DNA from: Chryseobacterium sp. KACC 21268
Lineage (GTDB): Bacteria; Bacteroidota; Bacteroidia; Flavobacteriales; Weeksellaceae
DNA length: 64,000 bases
Direction of reading: 5' to 3'
Assembly (NCBI GenBank): GCA_028736075.1
Contig: CP117875.1
Coordinates: 434,001 to 498,000, forward strand
Part shown: in pieces, positions 52,652-61,420 of the stretch
How positions within the stretch are numbered: position 1 is the stretch's first letter
Layout of the letters: every line of letters begins with the position of its first letter
Notes under the pieces: generated by a model
The model's database searches: none
What the model was told of the DNA's origin: nothing
What the model saw: the letters and a program-made list of their open reading frames with translations, nothing else
Made by a program: the position numbers and the translations under genes

Positions 52652-54859
52652 ATGAAGAAACTAATTTTAAGTGCAGCCCTTTTATCAGGAGTTTTCGCTT
52701 TAGCGCAGGAGAAAGACAGTACCAATACAAAAGGTATTGAAGAAGTTATCATCAATTCAATTCTAAAAAAAGATTCTGAATACACCAATAAAATGCCGTT
52801 GAGAGCAATTGAAAATCCACAATCATTCTCTACGGTTGACAAATTATTTTTTGAAAATCAAATGATCTACACGGTAGATGATGCATACAGAAATGTTGCA
52901 GGGATTCAAAAAATGTGGAGTGCTACAAATAGAGCTGGTGATGGAGGCGCATACATTGCATTAAGAGGTTTTGTATCTAATAATTCTTTAAGAGACGGTC
53001 TTGTTGCACCAGTCACCACATCAATCGATGCTGTGAATGTAGAAAGACTTGAAGTTCTAAAAGGTCCTTCTGCAACTTTGTACGGAAGTAATGCAACTTC
53101 ATATGGTGGTGCAGTAAACAGAATTACTAAAAAACCATACAACGAATTGGGAGGTAGCGTTTCTTTGATTGGAGGAAGCTACAATTATTACAGAGCTCAG
53201 GCAGATGTGAATGCACCTCTTACCAATGATAAAAAATTAATGTTCCGTGTCAATACGGCTTATACAAATTCTGGAACTTTCCAAAAGACAGATGCGAAAA
53301 ATACATATACTGCTTTTACGCCATCATTACTTTACAGAATAAATGACGATCTAGACGTTAGCTTGGAATTCGAAATGTTTGATACGAAAGCGACGCCTGA
53401 GCAATCATTTTTCTATTTATCAAAAGCAACAACAGGTGTTGACAACGCTAAGGATTTAGAAAAATTGGGTCTGGATTACAAACAGTCTTACTATGGAGAT
53501 GGGATGTACACAACTGCAAAGGTTAGAAATATCTTCGGACAAGTAAATTATAAGATTAATAAAAACATTAGATCTTCTACGAATGTAAGTAGTGCGTATA
53601 CTTTTTCTAACGGATACAATCCTTATTTCACAGCATCTTTAAATCCATTGGATAATCAAATCTACGTAAGCAGAGCAGATCAATCAACAGATCGTAGTAA
53701 GAAGACTTATTTCCAGGTTCAGCAGAATTTCAATTTTGATTACAAATTTGGAAACGATATGAGAAACAGAACTGTAGTTGGTTTTGATTATCAGAATATC
53801 AAAAGTGATTTGAAGTATAAATATCTTACACAAGGATTTTTAGATTCAGTTCCGGCAAATGGTTACGACTATGCAGGTACTTTCAATGCAGACACTTTGG
53901 GTGCAGCTTATCAAAATCTACCTGTCAGTACTTATGATCAATTAGACGAACAGGATACTTACAGTGCATATATTTCCAACGTTTTTACTCCTCTTGAAGG
54001 CTTAAACATTATGGCAGCTGTACGTTATGAAAACAATGATTTCAAAGGTGGAAAACTTTGGATCAACGATGTGAAGGCTTATAACCAAACTGCGTTCTCT
54101 CCTAAATTTGGTGTCGTTTACGAAATTATAAAAGATCAATTCTCTGTTTTCGGAAATTATCAAAACAGTTTCAAAAGCAATGGTTACTATTTTACTGATG
54201 AATTTGCCAATACTGCATTGTCAGATCCAGAAAGAGCTAATCAGTTTGAAGGAGGTTTCAAAGGAAGTTTATTCAACAGAAAGGTTAATGCAACTTTGAG
54301 TTACTACAATATTAAAGTGAAAAACACATTGTACACTTTAGGATATATCCCGGGCACTTTCAATGCATTCCAAAATCAAGCTGGAAAAGTTGAAAGTAAA
54401 GGAGTTGAGCTAGAAGTAAATGCATATTTAGTAAAAGGACTTTCTCTTGTTGGAGGTGTAAGCTACAATGATTCAAAATATCTTTTCTCTGACCCAACTA
54501 CTCAAGGAAGAAGACCTGGAACTGCAGGATCACCTTGGTTAGCAAGTCTATATGCAAGTTATCAGATTATTGATGGAAACTTAAAAGGTTTAGGATTTGG
54601 TATCGGCGGAAACTATGCAAACGATCACAGAGAAATCAATAACAATACTTTGGATGCCAATGGAAATGTGAACGGTGAAAGTATCTTCATTCTGCCAAAA
54701 TATTTGGTTCTAAATGCAAGTGCTTTCTACGATACGAAGAAATTCAGAATCGGAGTTAAAGTGGACAACTTTACCAACCAGCATTACTGGGTAGGTTTCA
54801 CAACTGCAAATCCACAGACTCTTATCAATGCTCTAGGAAGCGTGACTTACAAATTCTAA
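52652..54859 (+). CDS. TonB-dependent siderophore receptor
   Basis: 735 residues. Signal peptide (LSGVFALAQ), then a plug domain from about residue 50 (NPQSFSTVDKLFFENQMIYTVDDAYRN.., with LRGFVSNNSLRDG and VERLEVLKGPSATLYGS) and a 22-strand barrel ending VTYKF. No CarboxypepD_reg-like extension. GPSATLYGSNATSYGGAVNRITKKP is the typical siderophore-receptor plug end. The operon with PepSY suggests ferric-siderophore uptake; the ligand is unknown. A terminator follows at 54880. Confidence 0.92.
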   Translation: MKKLILSAALLSGVFALAQEKDSTNTKGIEEVIINSILKKDSEYTNKMPLRAIENPQSFSTVDKLFFENQMIYTVDDAYRNVAGIQKMWSATNRAGDGGAYIALRGFVSNNSLRDGLVAPVTTSIDAVNVERLEVLKGPSATLYGSNATSYGGAVNRITKKPYNELGGSVSLIGGSYNYYRAQADVNAPLTNDKKLMFRVNTAYTNSGTFQKTDAKNTYTAFTPSLLYRINDDLDVSLEFEMFDTKATPEQSFFYLSKATTGVDNAKDLEKLGLDYKQSYYGDGMYTTAKVRNIFGQVNYKINKNIRSSTNVSSAYTFSNGYNPYFTASLNPLDNQIYVSRADQSTDRSKKTYFQVQQNFNFDYKFGNDMRNRTVVGFDYQNIKSDLKYKYLTQGFLDSVPANGYDYAGTFNADTLGAAYQNLPVSTYDQLDEQDTYSAYISNVFTPLEGLNIMAAVRYENNDFKGGKLWINDVKAYNQTAFSPKFGVVYEIIKDQFSVFGNYQNSFKSNGYYFTDEFANTALSDPERANQFEGGFKGSLFNRKVNATLSYYNIKVKNTLYTLGYIPGTFNAFQNQAGKVESKGVELEVNAYLVKGLSLVGGVSYNDSKYLFSDPTTQGRRPGTAGSPWLASLYASYQIIDGNLKGLGFGIGGNYANDHREINNNTLDANGNVNGESIFILPKYLVLNASAFYDTKKFRIGVKVDNFTNQHYWVGFTTANPQTLINALGSVTYKF

Positions 54860-54879
54860 AATTTAAAATCATAAATTTG

Positions 54880-54914
54880 CTATTCCTGAATTTTTCGGGA
54901 ATAGTTTTTATTTT
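54880..54914 (+). terminator. Terminator after the siderophore receptor
   Basis: Arms 54880-54890 and 54894-54904 form an 11-bp stem with one G-T pair and a 3-nt loop, followed by TTTTTATTTT. It separates this operon from the next PepSY gene, although read-through is possible since only 15 nt remain to the start at 54920. Confidence 0.75.
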
Positions 54915-54919
54915 GAAAA

Positions 54920-56125
54920 ATGAGGAAAAAACATCATCATAAGAAGAAACCTGGTTTCTTTAAAAAATGGACAGCCAAACTACATTTGTGGTTTGGCTTG
55001 TCCATTGGTACACTCATTTTCATTATCGCGATCACAGGCGCCTTGTATGTTTTCAAAGATGAGGTGGAAAATGTAACCAGAAAAGAATACATCTACCACA
55101 ACGAGCAGAACATCGACCAAAAACAAATCCTGCCGATCCGCGTGATGGAAAAACTGGTCAACCAGCAGACCAAAGAAAAATATCCGATCCACTGGATCAA
55201 CGTTCCGATCGACAAGAAAATGTCCTATCAATTCTACTGGTACGAGCATCAACCTGATCAATGGAATTACTTTGACGAATTTCCGATTTACAAATTAGCT
55301 TACGTCAATCCCTACACAGGAAAAGTACTGCAAACGTACGATGAGAAAAACGGTTTTTTTGCGATTGTAAAATCCATCCACTGGAGTTTTCTTTTGAAAC
55401 AGGATTGGGGAAGTTATGTTGTCGGGATTCCGGTCATTATTTTCTTAATAATGCTGATCACAGGAATCGTCCTTTGGTGGCCTAAAAATAAAGCAGCCCG
55501 TAAACAACGCTTCAAATTCCAATGGAAAGACACCACACAATGGAAACGAAAGAATTATGACCTTCATAACATCCTCGGATTCTACTCTTCTATTTTTGCT
55601 TTGATCCTCACCATTACAGGTTTGTTCTACGCATTCTTTGTCGTTCAGGCGATGATCTACGTCGTATTTTCTGGCGGCGAAACAGCTTATCCTGATTTCT
55701 CAAAGATCACGACCAAAGCGCCAATCGAGATGAAAAACGACAGAACCTTGGACAAGATCTCTGACAAAGTGAAGGAACTCTATCCAACAGCTTATGCATT
55801 CAGTTTGGATCTTGGTCATCCGCATATCGACGATCACGAACATCCGAATTTCGAGGTTTATGTGAGACATCTCTCCTATTCTTATCACAAAAGCAGCAGC
55901 TTGATCTTTGATGAGAACTCTGGAGAATTACTGCACACACACGACCCGAAAGACAAGAACTTTGGAGAGAAAACCGTGGCTGCCAATTATGATATTCACG
56001 TTGGTGCGATCTTAGGCTTGCCGACAAAGATCATTGCATTCATTGTAAGTTTGATCATTGCCTCAATGCCGATCACTGGATTTATGATCTGGTGGGGACG
56101 AAGAAAGAAAACACAGATTAAATAA
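54920..56125 (+). CDS. PepSY-associated membrane protein (second copy)
   Basis: 401 residues. Basic start (MRKKHHHKKKPGFFKKW), then KLHLWFGLSIGTLIFIIAITGALYVF and three more helices near 170-190, 215-240 and 365-385; conserved His in KLHLW, SIHWSF, YDLHNILG and YDIHVG are potential haem or metal ligands. The extracytoplasmic loops include the PepSY domain. Distinct from the 51336 protein. It has only a weak own promoter region, so it may be made by read-through of the terminator. Confidence 0.87.
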   Translation: MRKKHHHKKKPGFFKKWTAKLHLWFGLSIGTLIFIIAITGALYVFKDEVENVTRKEYIYHNEQNIDQKQILPIRVMEKLVNQQTKEKYPIHWINVPIDKKMSYQFYWYEHQPDQWNYFDEFPIYKLAYVNPYTGKVLQTYDEKNGFFAIVKSIHWSFLLKQDWGSYVVGIPVIIFLIMLITGIVLWWPKNKAARKQRFKFQWKDTTQWKRKNYDLHNILGFYSSIFALILTITGLFYAFFVVQAMIYVVFSGGETAYPDFSKITTKAPIEMKNDRTLDKISDKVKELYPTAYAFSLDLGHPHIDDHEHPNFEVYVRHLSYSYHKSSSLIFDENSGELLHTHDPKDKNFGEKTVAANYDIHVGAILGLPTKIIAFIVSLIIASMPITGFMIWWGRRKKTQIK

Positions 56126-56133
56126 TTGATCTT

Positions 56134-56161
56134 AAAACCTGAATTTAATCATTCAGGTTTT
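56134..56161 (+). terminator. Terminator after the second PepSY gene
   Basis: AAAACCTGAA (56134-56143) and TTCAGGTTTT (56152-56161) form a 10-bp perfect stem; the T tail after it is interrupted, so efficiency is uncertain. Confidence 0.65.
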
Positions 56162-56176
56162 ATATTAATTTTAATT

Positions 56177-56193
56177 CATACTATTTTAGTATG
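56177..56193. promoter_or_regulatory. 17-bp palindrome, candidate operator before the second TonB receptor
   Basis: CATACTA (56177-56183), TTT, TAGTATG (56187-56193). It lies over the expected -33 position (56185-56188), 23 nt (centre) before the -7 element, and contains CTATTTTAG, one base from the core of the 51285 palindrome. No similar site was seen elsewhere in the window at a promoter, except the 10-bp CTAAATTTAG at 58853. Confidence 0.55.
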
Positions 56194-56207
56194 ATAATAA
56201 AATGATT

Positions 56208-56215
56208 TACTTTTG
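56208..56215 (+). promoter_or_regulatory. -7 element of the second TonB receptor gene
   Basis: TACTTTTG, perfect TAnnTTTG, 20 nt before the ATG at 56236. Confidence 0.5.
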
Positions 56216-56235
56216 CTCTCTATTTTTAATAAACT

Positions 56236-58806
56236 ATGAGCAGCAATCCTATTATCTTGAAAAAGTGGTCCATCCTTTTTTTCACTTTTACAATCATCCA
56301 TTCATTCGCACAGAATTCGATCAACGGAAAAGTTCTGGATAGCATCAACAACAAACCGATCACATCGGTCAAGATCACTTTGAAGGCCGATAAAAACGTA
56401 TCCGTCCAAACCGATCAAGATGGTAATTTTACTTTAACAAACATCAATCTATTTCCTTCCGAATTCAAAATTCAGAAAAACGGATTCGAGTCGAAGTCTT
56501 ATTATATTAATGAAAATCCGACCGACACTTTGATCATCAAACTTCTCCCCAATGATTTCGTGATCACGGAAGTCATCGTTACCGCCAGACGACGAGAAGA
56601 AACGGCGCAACAAGTTCCGATTCCCATCAATGTGATCTCGGGAAAAAAAGCGGAGGAAACGGGCGCTTTCAATGTCAACCGCTTGAAGGAACTGGTTCCA
56701 TCAGTTCAGTTTTACAGTTCCACACCCAGGAATACGAGTCTCAGCATTCGAGGATTGGGTTCTACCTTTGGATTGACGAATGATGGTTTGGATCCAGGTG
56801 TTGGTTTCTACGTGGATGGCGTTTATTATGCAAGACCAGCAGCCACAACTCTAGATTTTGTTGACATCGAGAGAATCGAGGTTTTGCGCGGTCCGCAGGG
56901 AACTTTATTTGGTAAGAATACCACGGCCGGAACTTTCAATGTCACTACAAAGCAGCCAAGTTTCACAACCGGAGGAACAGCAGAGATCAGTTTTGGAAAT
57001 TATGGATTCATTCAGGCAAAAACGTCTGTAACAGGCGCTATTTCGGATAAATTCGCTAATAGATTTTCTGCTTCCGGAACACATAGAGATGGGACAATTT
57101 ATAATTCCAGAACCAGCCAAGACCTGAATGATATTAATTCTATTGCGATACGAGATCAGCTTTTATACAAACCCAATGAAAATTTAAAATTCATCTTGAC
57201 CGGAGATTACAATCGACTTCGAGCAAATGGCTACGCACAAGTGATCGCCGGCGTTGTGACCACAAAAAGAGCGGCCTACAGACAATTTGGAAATATTATC
57301 TCTGACCTTGGATACACACTTCCAACAATCGACCCTTTCAACAGAACTGTCGACACAGACACGCCGTGGAAAGCGGAACAAGATATGGGTGGACTTTCCC
57401 TGAATGCTGAATACACCTTGGGAAAAGGAAAGATCGTTTCGACTTCAGCGTGGCGATTCTGGAACTGGAATCCATCCAATGACAGAGATTTTACAGGACT
57501 TGCAGCGTTGGCAAAATCCCAGGCGCCGAGCAAACATCAGCAATGGAGCCAGGAGATCCGCTGGTCTGGTGATTTCAATGAAAAACTGAGCGGCGTGTTC
57601 GGTGTTTTTGGAATCTGGCAAAGATTACGGGCAGACAAAAATGGACAGATCGAAGAAGCTGGAAAAGACCAATGGCGATTTTCCCAAAGTTCTACAAGCG
57701 CTTTGTGGCAAACGCCAGGATTGCTAGATGGCTATGGAATCAAATCTTATCCAAGTCTCAACTCTTTTAGTGGTGCGGTTTTCGGACAGTTGGATTGGAG
57801 CTTCTCCGAAAAATTTAGTTTACTGCCGGGAATTCGCGTCAATTATGATAAAAAGGAAATTGATTTTAAAAGATATGTTTATGGTGGCCTGGAAACCAGT
57901 GACCCAGCTTTGATCGCGCTCAAAAATTCCGTTTACAGCAATCAGGAATTCAATGCGTCGATAGATGACACCAACTTTTCCGGACAATTGACTTTAGCCT
58001 TCAAACCAACCAAAAACTACAACCTTTTCGGAACATTTTCAACGGGATTCAAACCAGTTGGACTGAATCTTGGCGGACTTCCAACAGATTCTAATGGCAA
58101 TGCATTGACGGAATTGGCGGTCGTGAAACCAGAAAGGATCCTTCATTACGAATTAGGTTTGAAGTCTCAACCTTTCAAAAATTTCATTTTCAATCTAACC
58201 CTATACAATTCATCTATTAAGGATTATCAGGTTCAAGTTCAGGCAGCTGATCTTTCCATCAACAGAGGTTATCTAGCCAACGCCGAAAAAGTTAGAGTTC
58301 GCGGCATCGAAACAGACCTTTCTTACAGCTTTAGCAATTTCTATTTCTATTCCAATCTGGCTTACACAGAGGCAATCTATAAAAAATTCAACAATGCGCC
58401 GCCAGCTTTGGAGAATACAGGCGGACCTACTTTCGTTGATATTTCGGGAGGTGTTTTGCCAGGCGTTTCCAAATGGGCTGGTTCTACTGGTGGAGAAATT
58501 AATTTTGCAGGAAAATTCCTCAATTATAATGGCGATTATTTCTTCGCTTTGGATAGCTACTACCGTTCAACTTTCTCATCAAGCCCTACACCATCACAGT
58601 TTTTGAATGTTCCCGGCTATGCCCTTTTCAATTCGAGATTTGGGTTCCGTGTGCGACAAGGTGTCACGACCTATCTTTGGGTAAGGAATATTTTCAACCG
58701 CGATTATTTTGAGCAATTGCTTCCCGGTGCTGGAAATGCGGGACATTACGCCGCGGTTTTGGGCGACCCAAGAACTTATGGTGTTACGATAAAATATAAC
58801 TTCTAA
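56236..58806 (+). CDS. TonB-dependent receptor with CarboxypepD_reg-like domain
   Basis: 856 residues. Signal peptide (FTIIHSFAQ), a carboxypeptidase-regulatory-like domain (about 30-115: INGKVLDSINNKPITSVKI), then plug (TAQQVPIPINVISGKKAEE.., SLSIRGLGSTFGL, VERIEVLRGPQGTLFGKNT with I in place of V in DIERIEVLRG) and a barrel ending VTIKYNF. The plug is of the siderophore/FyuA-like kind rather than SusC: no partner SusD gene follows. Separately promoted; ligand unknown. Iron or another metal complex is likely from the neighbours. Confidence 0.9.
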   Translation: MSSNPIILKKWSILFFTFTIIHSFAQNSINGKVLDSINNKPITSVKITLKADKNVSVQTDQDGNFTLTNINLFPSEFKIQKNGFESKSYYINENPTDTLIIKLLPNDFVITEVIVTARRREETAQQVPIPINVISGKKAEETGAFNVNRLKELVPSVQFYSSTPRNTSLSIRGLGSTFGLTNDGLDPGVGFYVDGVYYARPAATTLDFVDIERIEVLRGPQGTLFGKNTTAGTFNVTTKQPSFTTGGTAEISFGNYGFIQAKTSVTGAISDKFANRFSASGTHRDGTIYNSRTSQDLNDINSIAIRDQLLYKPNENLKFILTGDYNRLRANGYAQVIAGVVTTKRAAYRQFGNIISDLGYTLPTIDPFNRTVDTDTPWKAEQDMGGLSLNAEYTLGKGKIVSTSAWRFWNWNPSNDRDFTGLAALAKSQAPSKHQQWSQEIRWSGDFNEKLSGVFGVFGIWQRLRADKNGQIEEAGKDQWRFSQSSTSALWQTPGLLDGYGIKSYPSLNSFSGAVFGQLDWSFSEKFSLLPGIRVNYDKKEIDFKRYVYGGLETSDPALIALKNSVYSNQEFNASIDDTNFSGQLTLAFKPTKNYNLFGTFSTGFKPVGLNLGGLPTDSNGNALTELAVVKPERILHYELGLKSQPFKNFIFNLTLYNSSIKDYQVQVQAADLSINRGYLANAEKVRVRGIETDLSYSFSNFYFYSNLAYTEAIYKKFNNAPPALENTGGPTFVDISGGVLPGVSKWAGSTGGEINFAGKFLNYNGDYFFALDSYYRSTFSSSPTPSQFLNVPGYALFNSRFGFRVRQGVTTYLWVRNIFNRDYFEQLLPGAGNAGHYAAVLGDPRTYGVTIKYNF

Positions 58807-58882
58807 TTTTTAAAATTAACCAAATATTTAATTCATATTAAATTCCTTTTCTCTAAATTTAGGGTCTTAAAAATTTTGATCG

Positions 58883-59854
58883 ATGTCATTAATTGATTTA
58901 TCACGACAAATCGCCATAGGTATAGATATTGGCGGAACCAATACCAAATTCGGTTTGGTGAACCACCGCGGAGAGATTCTCGCAAAAGGACAAATTAAAA
59001 CTGAGGAGTACAAGCAGGTAGAAGATTTTATCGAGGCCTTGTATGTCAACATCAAACCACTTATCGACAAAGTTTCCACCAACACGACTTTGGACGGGAT
59101 CGGCGTTGGCGCACCCAATGCCAACTATTACACAGGAACCATAGAGTTGGCACCAAATCTTCCGTGGAAAGGTGTCGTTCCGTTTGCTGAATTGATGACA
59201 AAGAAATTCGGGGTGCCTTGCAAAATGACGAATGATGCCAATGCCGCTGCACTTGGAGAAATGATGTTCGGTGCTGCACGAGGAATGAAAGATTTCATCA
59301 TGATCACATTAGGAACAGGCGTTGGCAGCGGAATCGTAGCCAGCGGAAGTCTGATCTACGGTCACGATGGATTTGCGGGAGAACTAGGTCACACTGTGGT
59401 GAAGCCTGGTGGACGAAAGCATTGGAGCACAGGTTCCGAAGGTAGTCTTGAGGCTTACGCTTCTGCAACCGGAATCGCGATCACTGCAAAAAAATTCAGA
59501 GCTGAGTTTCCGGATTCTATGTTGAATCAATATCCGGAAGAAAATATCAATTCTAAAACTGTACACGAATGTGCACTGGCAGGCGATCCAACAGCGATAG
59601 AAGTTTTCAGATATACAGGACAAAAGTTGGGTGAAGCATTAGCAAACTTCGTCATGTTCTCTTCTCCTGAAGCAATCTTGTTATTCGGAGGGGTAATCAA
59701 AGCGGGAGATTTCTTGTTGAAACCTACTAAACTACATATGGAGAGAAACCTGTTACCAATTTTCAGATCAAAAGTAAAATTGGTTTTCAGTGAACTGGAC
59801 GAAGCGGATGCTGCTATTCTTGGCGCAAGTGCTCTCGTTTGGGAAAATAAATAA
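58883..59854 (+). CDS. ROK family sugar kinase (glucokinase-like)
   Basis: 323 residues. Phosphorylates a sugar, probably glucose. ATP loop DIGGTNTKFG (15-24), catalytic Asp in NDAN (D118), GTGVGSG (144-150) and GELGH (166-170). The zinc motif usual in ROK proteins (CxCGxxGC) is replaced by WSTGSEGS (181-188), with no cysteine, so the metal site is lost while the neighbouring His of GELGH and the LEAYAS helix are kept. Cytoplasmic and single. Confidence 0.88.
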   Translation: MSLIDLSRQIAIGIDIGGTNTKFGLVNHRGEILAKGQIKTEEYKQVEDFIEALYVNIKPLIDKVSTNTTLDGIGVGAPNANYYTGTIELAPNLPWKGVVPFAELMTKKFGVPCKMTNDANAAALGEMMFGAARGMKDFIMITLGTGVGSGIVASGSLIYGHDGFAGELGHTVVKPGGRKHWSTGSEGSLEAYASATGIAITAKKFRAEFPDSMLNQYPEENINSKTVHECALAGDPTAIEVFRYTGQKLGEALANFVMFSSPEAILLFGGVIKAGDFLLKPTKLHMERNLLPIFRSKVKLVFSELDEADAAILGASALVWENK

Positions 59855-59865
59855 TTGAGATAGAG

Positions 59866-59936
59866 AAATCCTTTGATGTTGGTTTTTAATGGGAATAATA
59901 TTTGCTATTAAGAACAAGGAAAATCAAAGGATTTTT
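59866..59936 (+). terminator. Long nested hairpin after the ROK gene
   Basis: Outer perfect 12-bp arms AAATCCTTTGAT (59866-59877) and ATCAAAGGATTT (59923-59934), inner 8-bp stem 59883-59890 with 59907-59914 (one G-T), then TTTTTC. It starts 12 nt after the stop and could be a terminator. A possible msrA promoter (TTTG 59872-59875, AATATTTG 59897-59904) lies inside. Confidence 0.5.
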
Positions 59937-59947
59937 CTTGCTCAAAA

Positions 59948-60601
59948 ATGAAACGTTATTTATTAATATTCTTAAGCTTTTTCCTCGTCAACTGTAATGG
60001 ACAGGAGAAAAAATCAAAACCTTTAACAAATCAAAAAATGGATAAAAACAATTTGGAATATGCCACTTTGGCAGGCGGATGTTTTTGGTGTGTGGAAAGT
60101 TGTTTCCATATGCTGAAGGGTGTAGAATCTGTAACCTCAGGATATTCTGGCGGACAGAAAGATAATCCTACTTATGAGGAAGTATCAACTGGAACGACTG
60201 GACATGCAGAAGTGGTACAAATCGCTTATGACCCAAAGATCATTTCCTTCAAACAATTATTGGAAGTATTCTGGTTCCTTCACAACCCGACAACGTTGAA
60301 CAGACAAGGCAATGATATTGGAACGCAGTACAGATCCGCCATCTTCTATCATTCTGATAAGCAAAAACAAGAATCTGAGGAATCTTTGAAAGCATCTGAA
60401 GCTAAGGGAGAATGGAATGGAAAATACGTTACAGAAATAGTTCCTTTTGAAAAATTCTGGTCGGCGGAAGCTTACCACCAAGGTTATTATAACGCCAATC
60501 CAAACCAGCCTTATTGTAGTGCTGTCGTTGGACCAAAGATCCAAAAATTCAAAAAGCATTTTGGAGAATTGGGTTGGTTACAAGAAAAAGTGGAGCAATA
60601 A
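59948..60601 (+). CDS. msrA: Peptide methionine sulfoxide reductase MsrA, exported as a lipoprotein
   Basis: 217 residues. Reduces methionine-S-sulfoxide in proteins. Catalytic Cys C45 in GGCFWCVE, then GYSGG, GHAEVV and GTQYRSAIF are the substrate pocket. The first 16 residues are a signal peptide with lipobox LVNC (Cys 16), so unlike the usual cytosolic enzyme it is anchored in the periplasm or outer membrane. The resolving Cys near the C-terminus is in YCSAVVGP. The terminator hairpin begins inside the last codons. Confidence 0.94.
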   Translation: MKRYLLIFLSFFLVNCNGQEKKSKPLTNQKMDKNNLEYATLAGGCFWCVESCFHMLKGVESVTSGYSGGQKDNPTYEEVSTGTTGHAEVVQIAYDPKIISFKQLLEVFWFLHNPTTLNRQGNDIGTQYRSAIFYHSDKQKQESEESLKASEAKGEWNGKYVTEIVPFEKFWSAEAYHQGYYNANPNQPYCSAVVGPKIQKFKKHFGELGWLQEKVEQ

Positions 60602-60616
60602 GCTCCACTTTTTTTA
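60586..60616. terminator. Bidirectional terminator overlapping the end of msrA
   Basis: AAAAGTGGAGC (60586-60596) and GCTCCACTTTT (60602-60612), 11 bp, 5-nt loop containing the msrA stop codon, T run after it and A run before it. Serves the converging gene ending at 60614 as well. Confidence 0.85.
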
Positions 60617-61291
60617 TTTAATAGCAGCAAGTTCCTCGTAAGTGTATTCTTTATATTCAATACCAAACCGCCTTGCATTTTCTTCGACCGTTGTTTCGAA
60701 ACCAGCTTCTCTTCTTTTTTGATTTACGTTTTTAGAATCTTCAATTGGTAAAACATAAGTGAAATTCTCCTGTTTACCAGTTTCTTGATTTGTAATCATC
60801 CGAAAGGCCAGCTGAGTTCCATAGACTTGCGGTTTTTGTTCGCCTGTCAATTTTCTATCTAGCATCATTGCGACATATTTAAAAGGTAATTCCCCTTTTT
60901 TACCTGCCTCTTCAATCAGTGGATAATACTTTTGAATTTTATCTGAGTGCTGTACAACATAGAAAACTGCAGTATTTGCCGGTTCGCCAACCAAAGATTT
61001 ACCAGGATAGCCAAATTCAGAAATAATCTTTTCTATTTTAATTATATTTTCTGCATCGATTTTATTGATTAAAGTCCAAGCACTTTGTTGCAGGTTTTCC
61101 CGAGATAAATTTGTGATTTTAGCAATTTCATTTTTTCTTTCTTCCGACGTTTCGCTATCAATGAATTCTCTGTAGATCTGATCCTTAAAAAGAATATCTT
61201 CTAATTCTTTCTTCAAATCGATATTTAATGATGTTTGCGCTTGGCAATTCATTAATGAAAAACAACTAATTATTAAAACTAAATATTTCAT
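60614..61291 (-). CDS. DUF6624 family lipoprotein
   Basis: 225 residues. Signal peptide with lipobox LMNC (Cys at about 16). The core GYPGKSLVGEPANTAVFYVVQHSD, LLDRKLTGEQKPQVYGTQ-like end pattern (here MMLDRKLTGEQKPQVYGTQ) identifies DUF6624, a family common in Bacteroidota with no known biochemical role. His in VVQHSD and Gln/Tyr in QVYGTQ are the conserved residues. Periplasmic face. Confidence 0.8.
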   Translation of the reverse strand: MKYLVLIISCFSLMNCQAQTSLNIDLKKELEDILFKDQIYREFIDSETSEERKNEIAKITNLSRENLQQSAWTLINKIDAENIIKIEKIISEFGYPGKSLVGEPANTAVFYVVQHSDKIQKYYPLIEEAGKKGELPFKYVAMMLDRKLTGEQKPQVYGTQLAFRMITNQETGKQENFTYVLPIEDSKNVNQKRREAGFETTVEENARRFGIEYKEYTYEELAAIK

Positions 61292-61420
61292 AATATAACA
61301 TTGAATTGCAAAATTGAATGATTTATTTGATTCATAATTGTAAAATTGTAAACTAAATTATCAACCAGGGATTTTTGGTCTTGAATTGAATCGTTTTAAA
61401 GATGAAATGCCACTAAACTA

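Noticed and set aside
58853-58862. CTAAATTTAG palindrome before the ROK gene
   Set aside because: Resembles the iron-operon core but is even-numbered, short, and has no perfect -7 element next to it; likely chance in AT-rich DNA.
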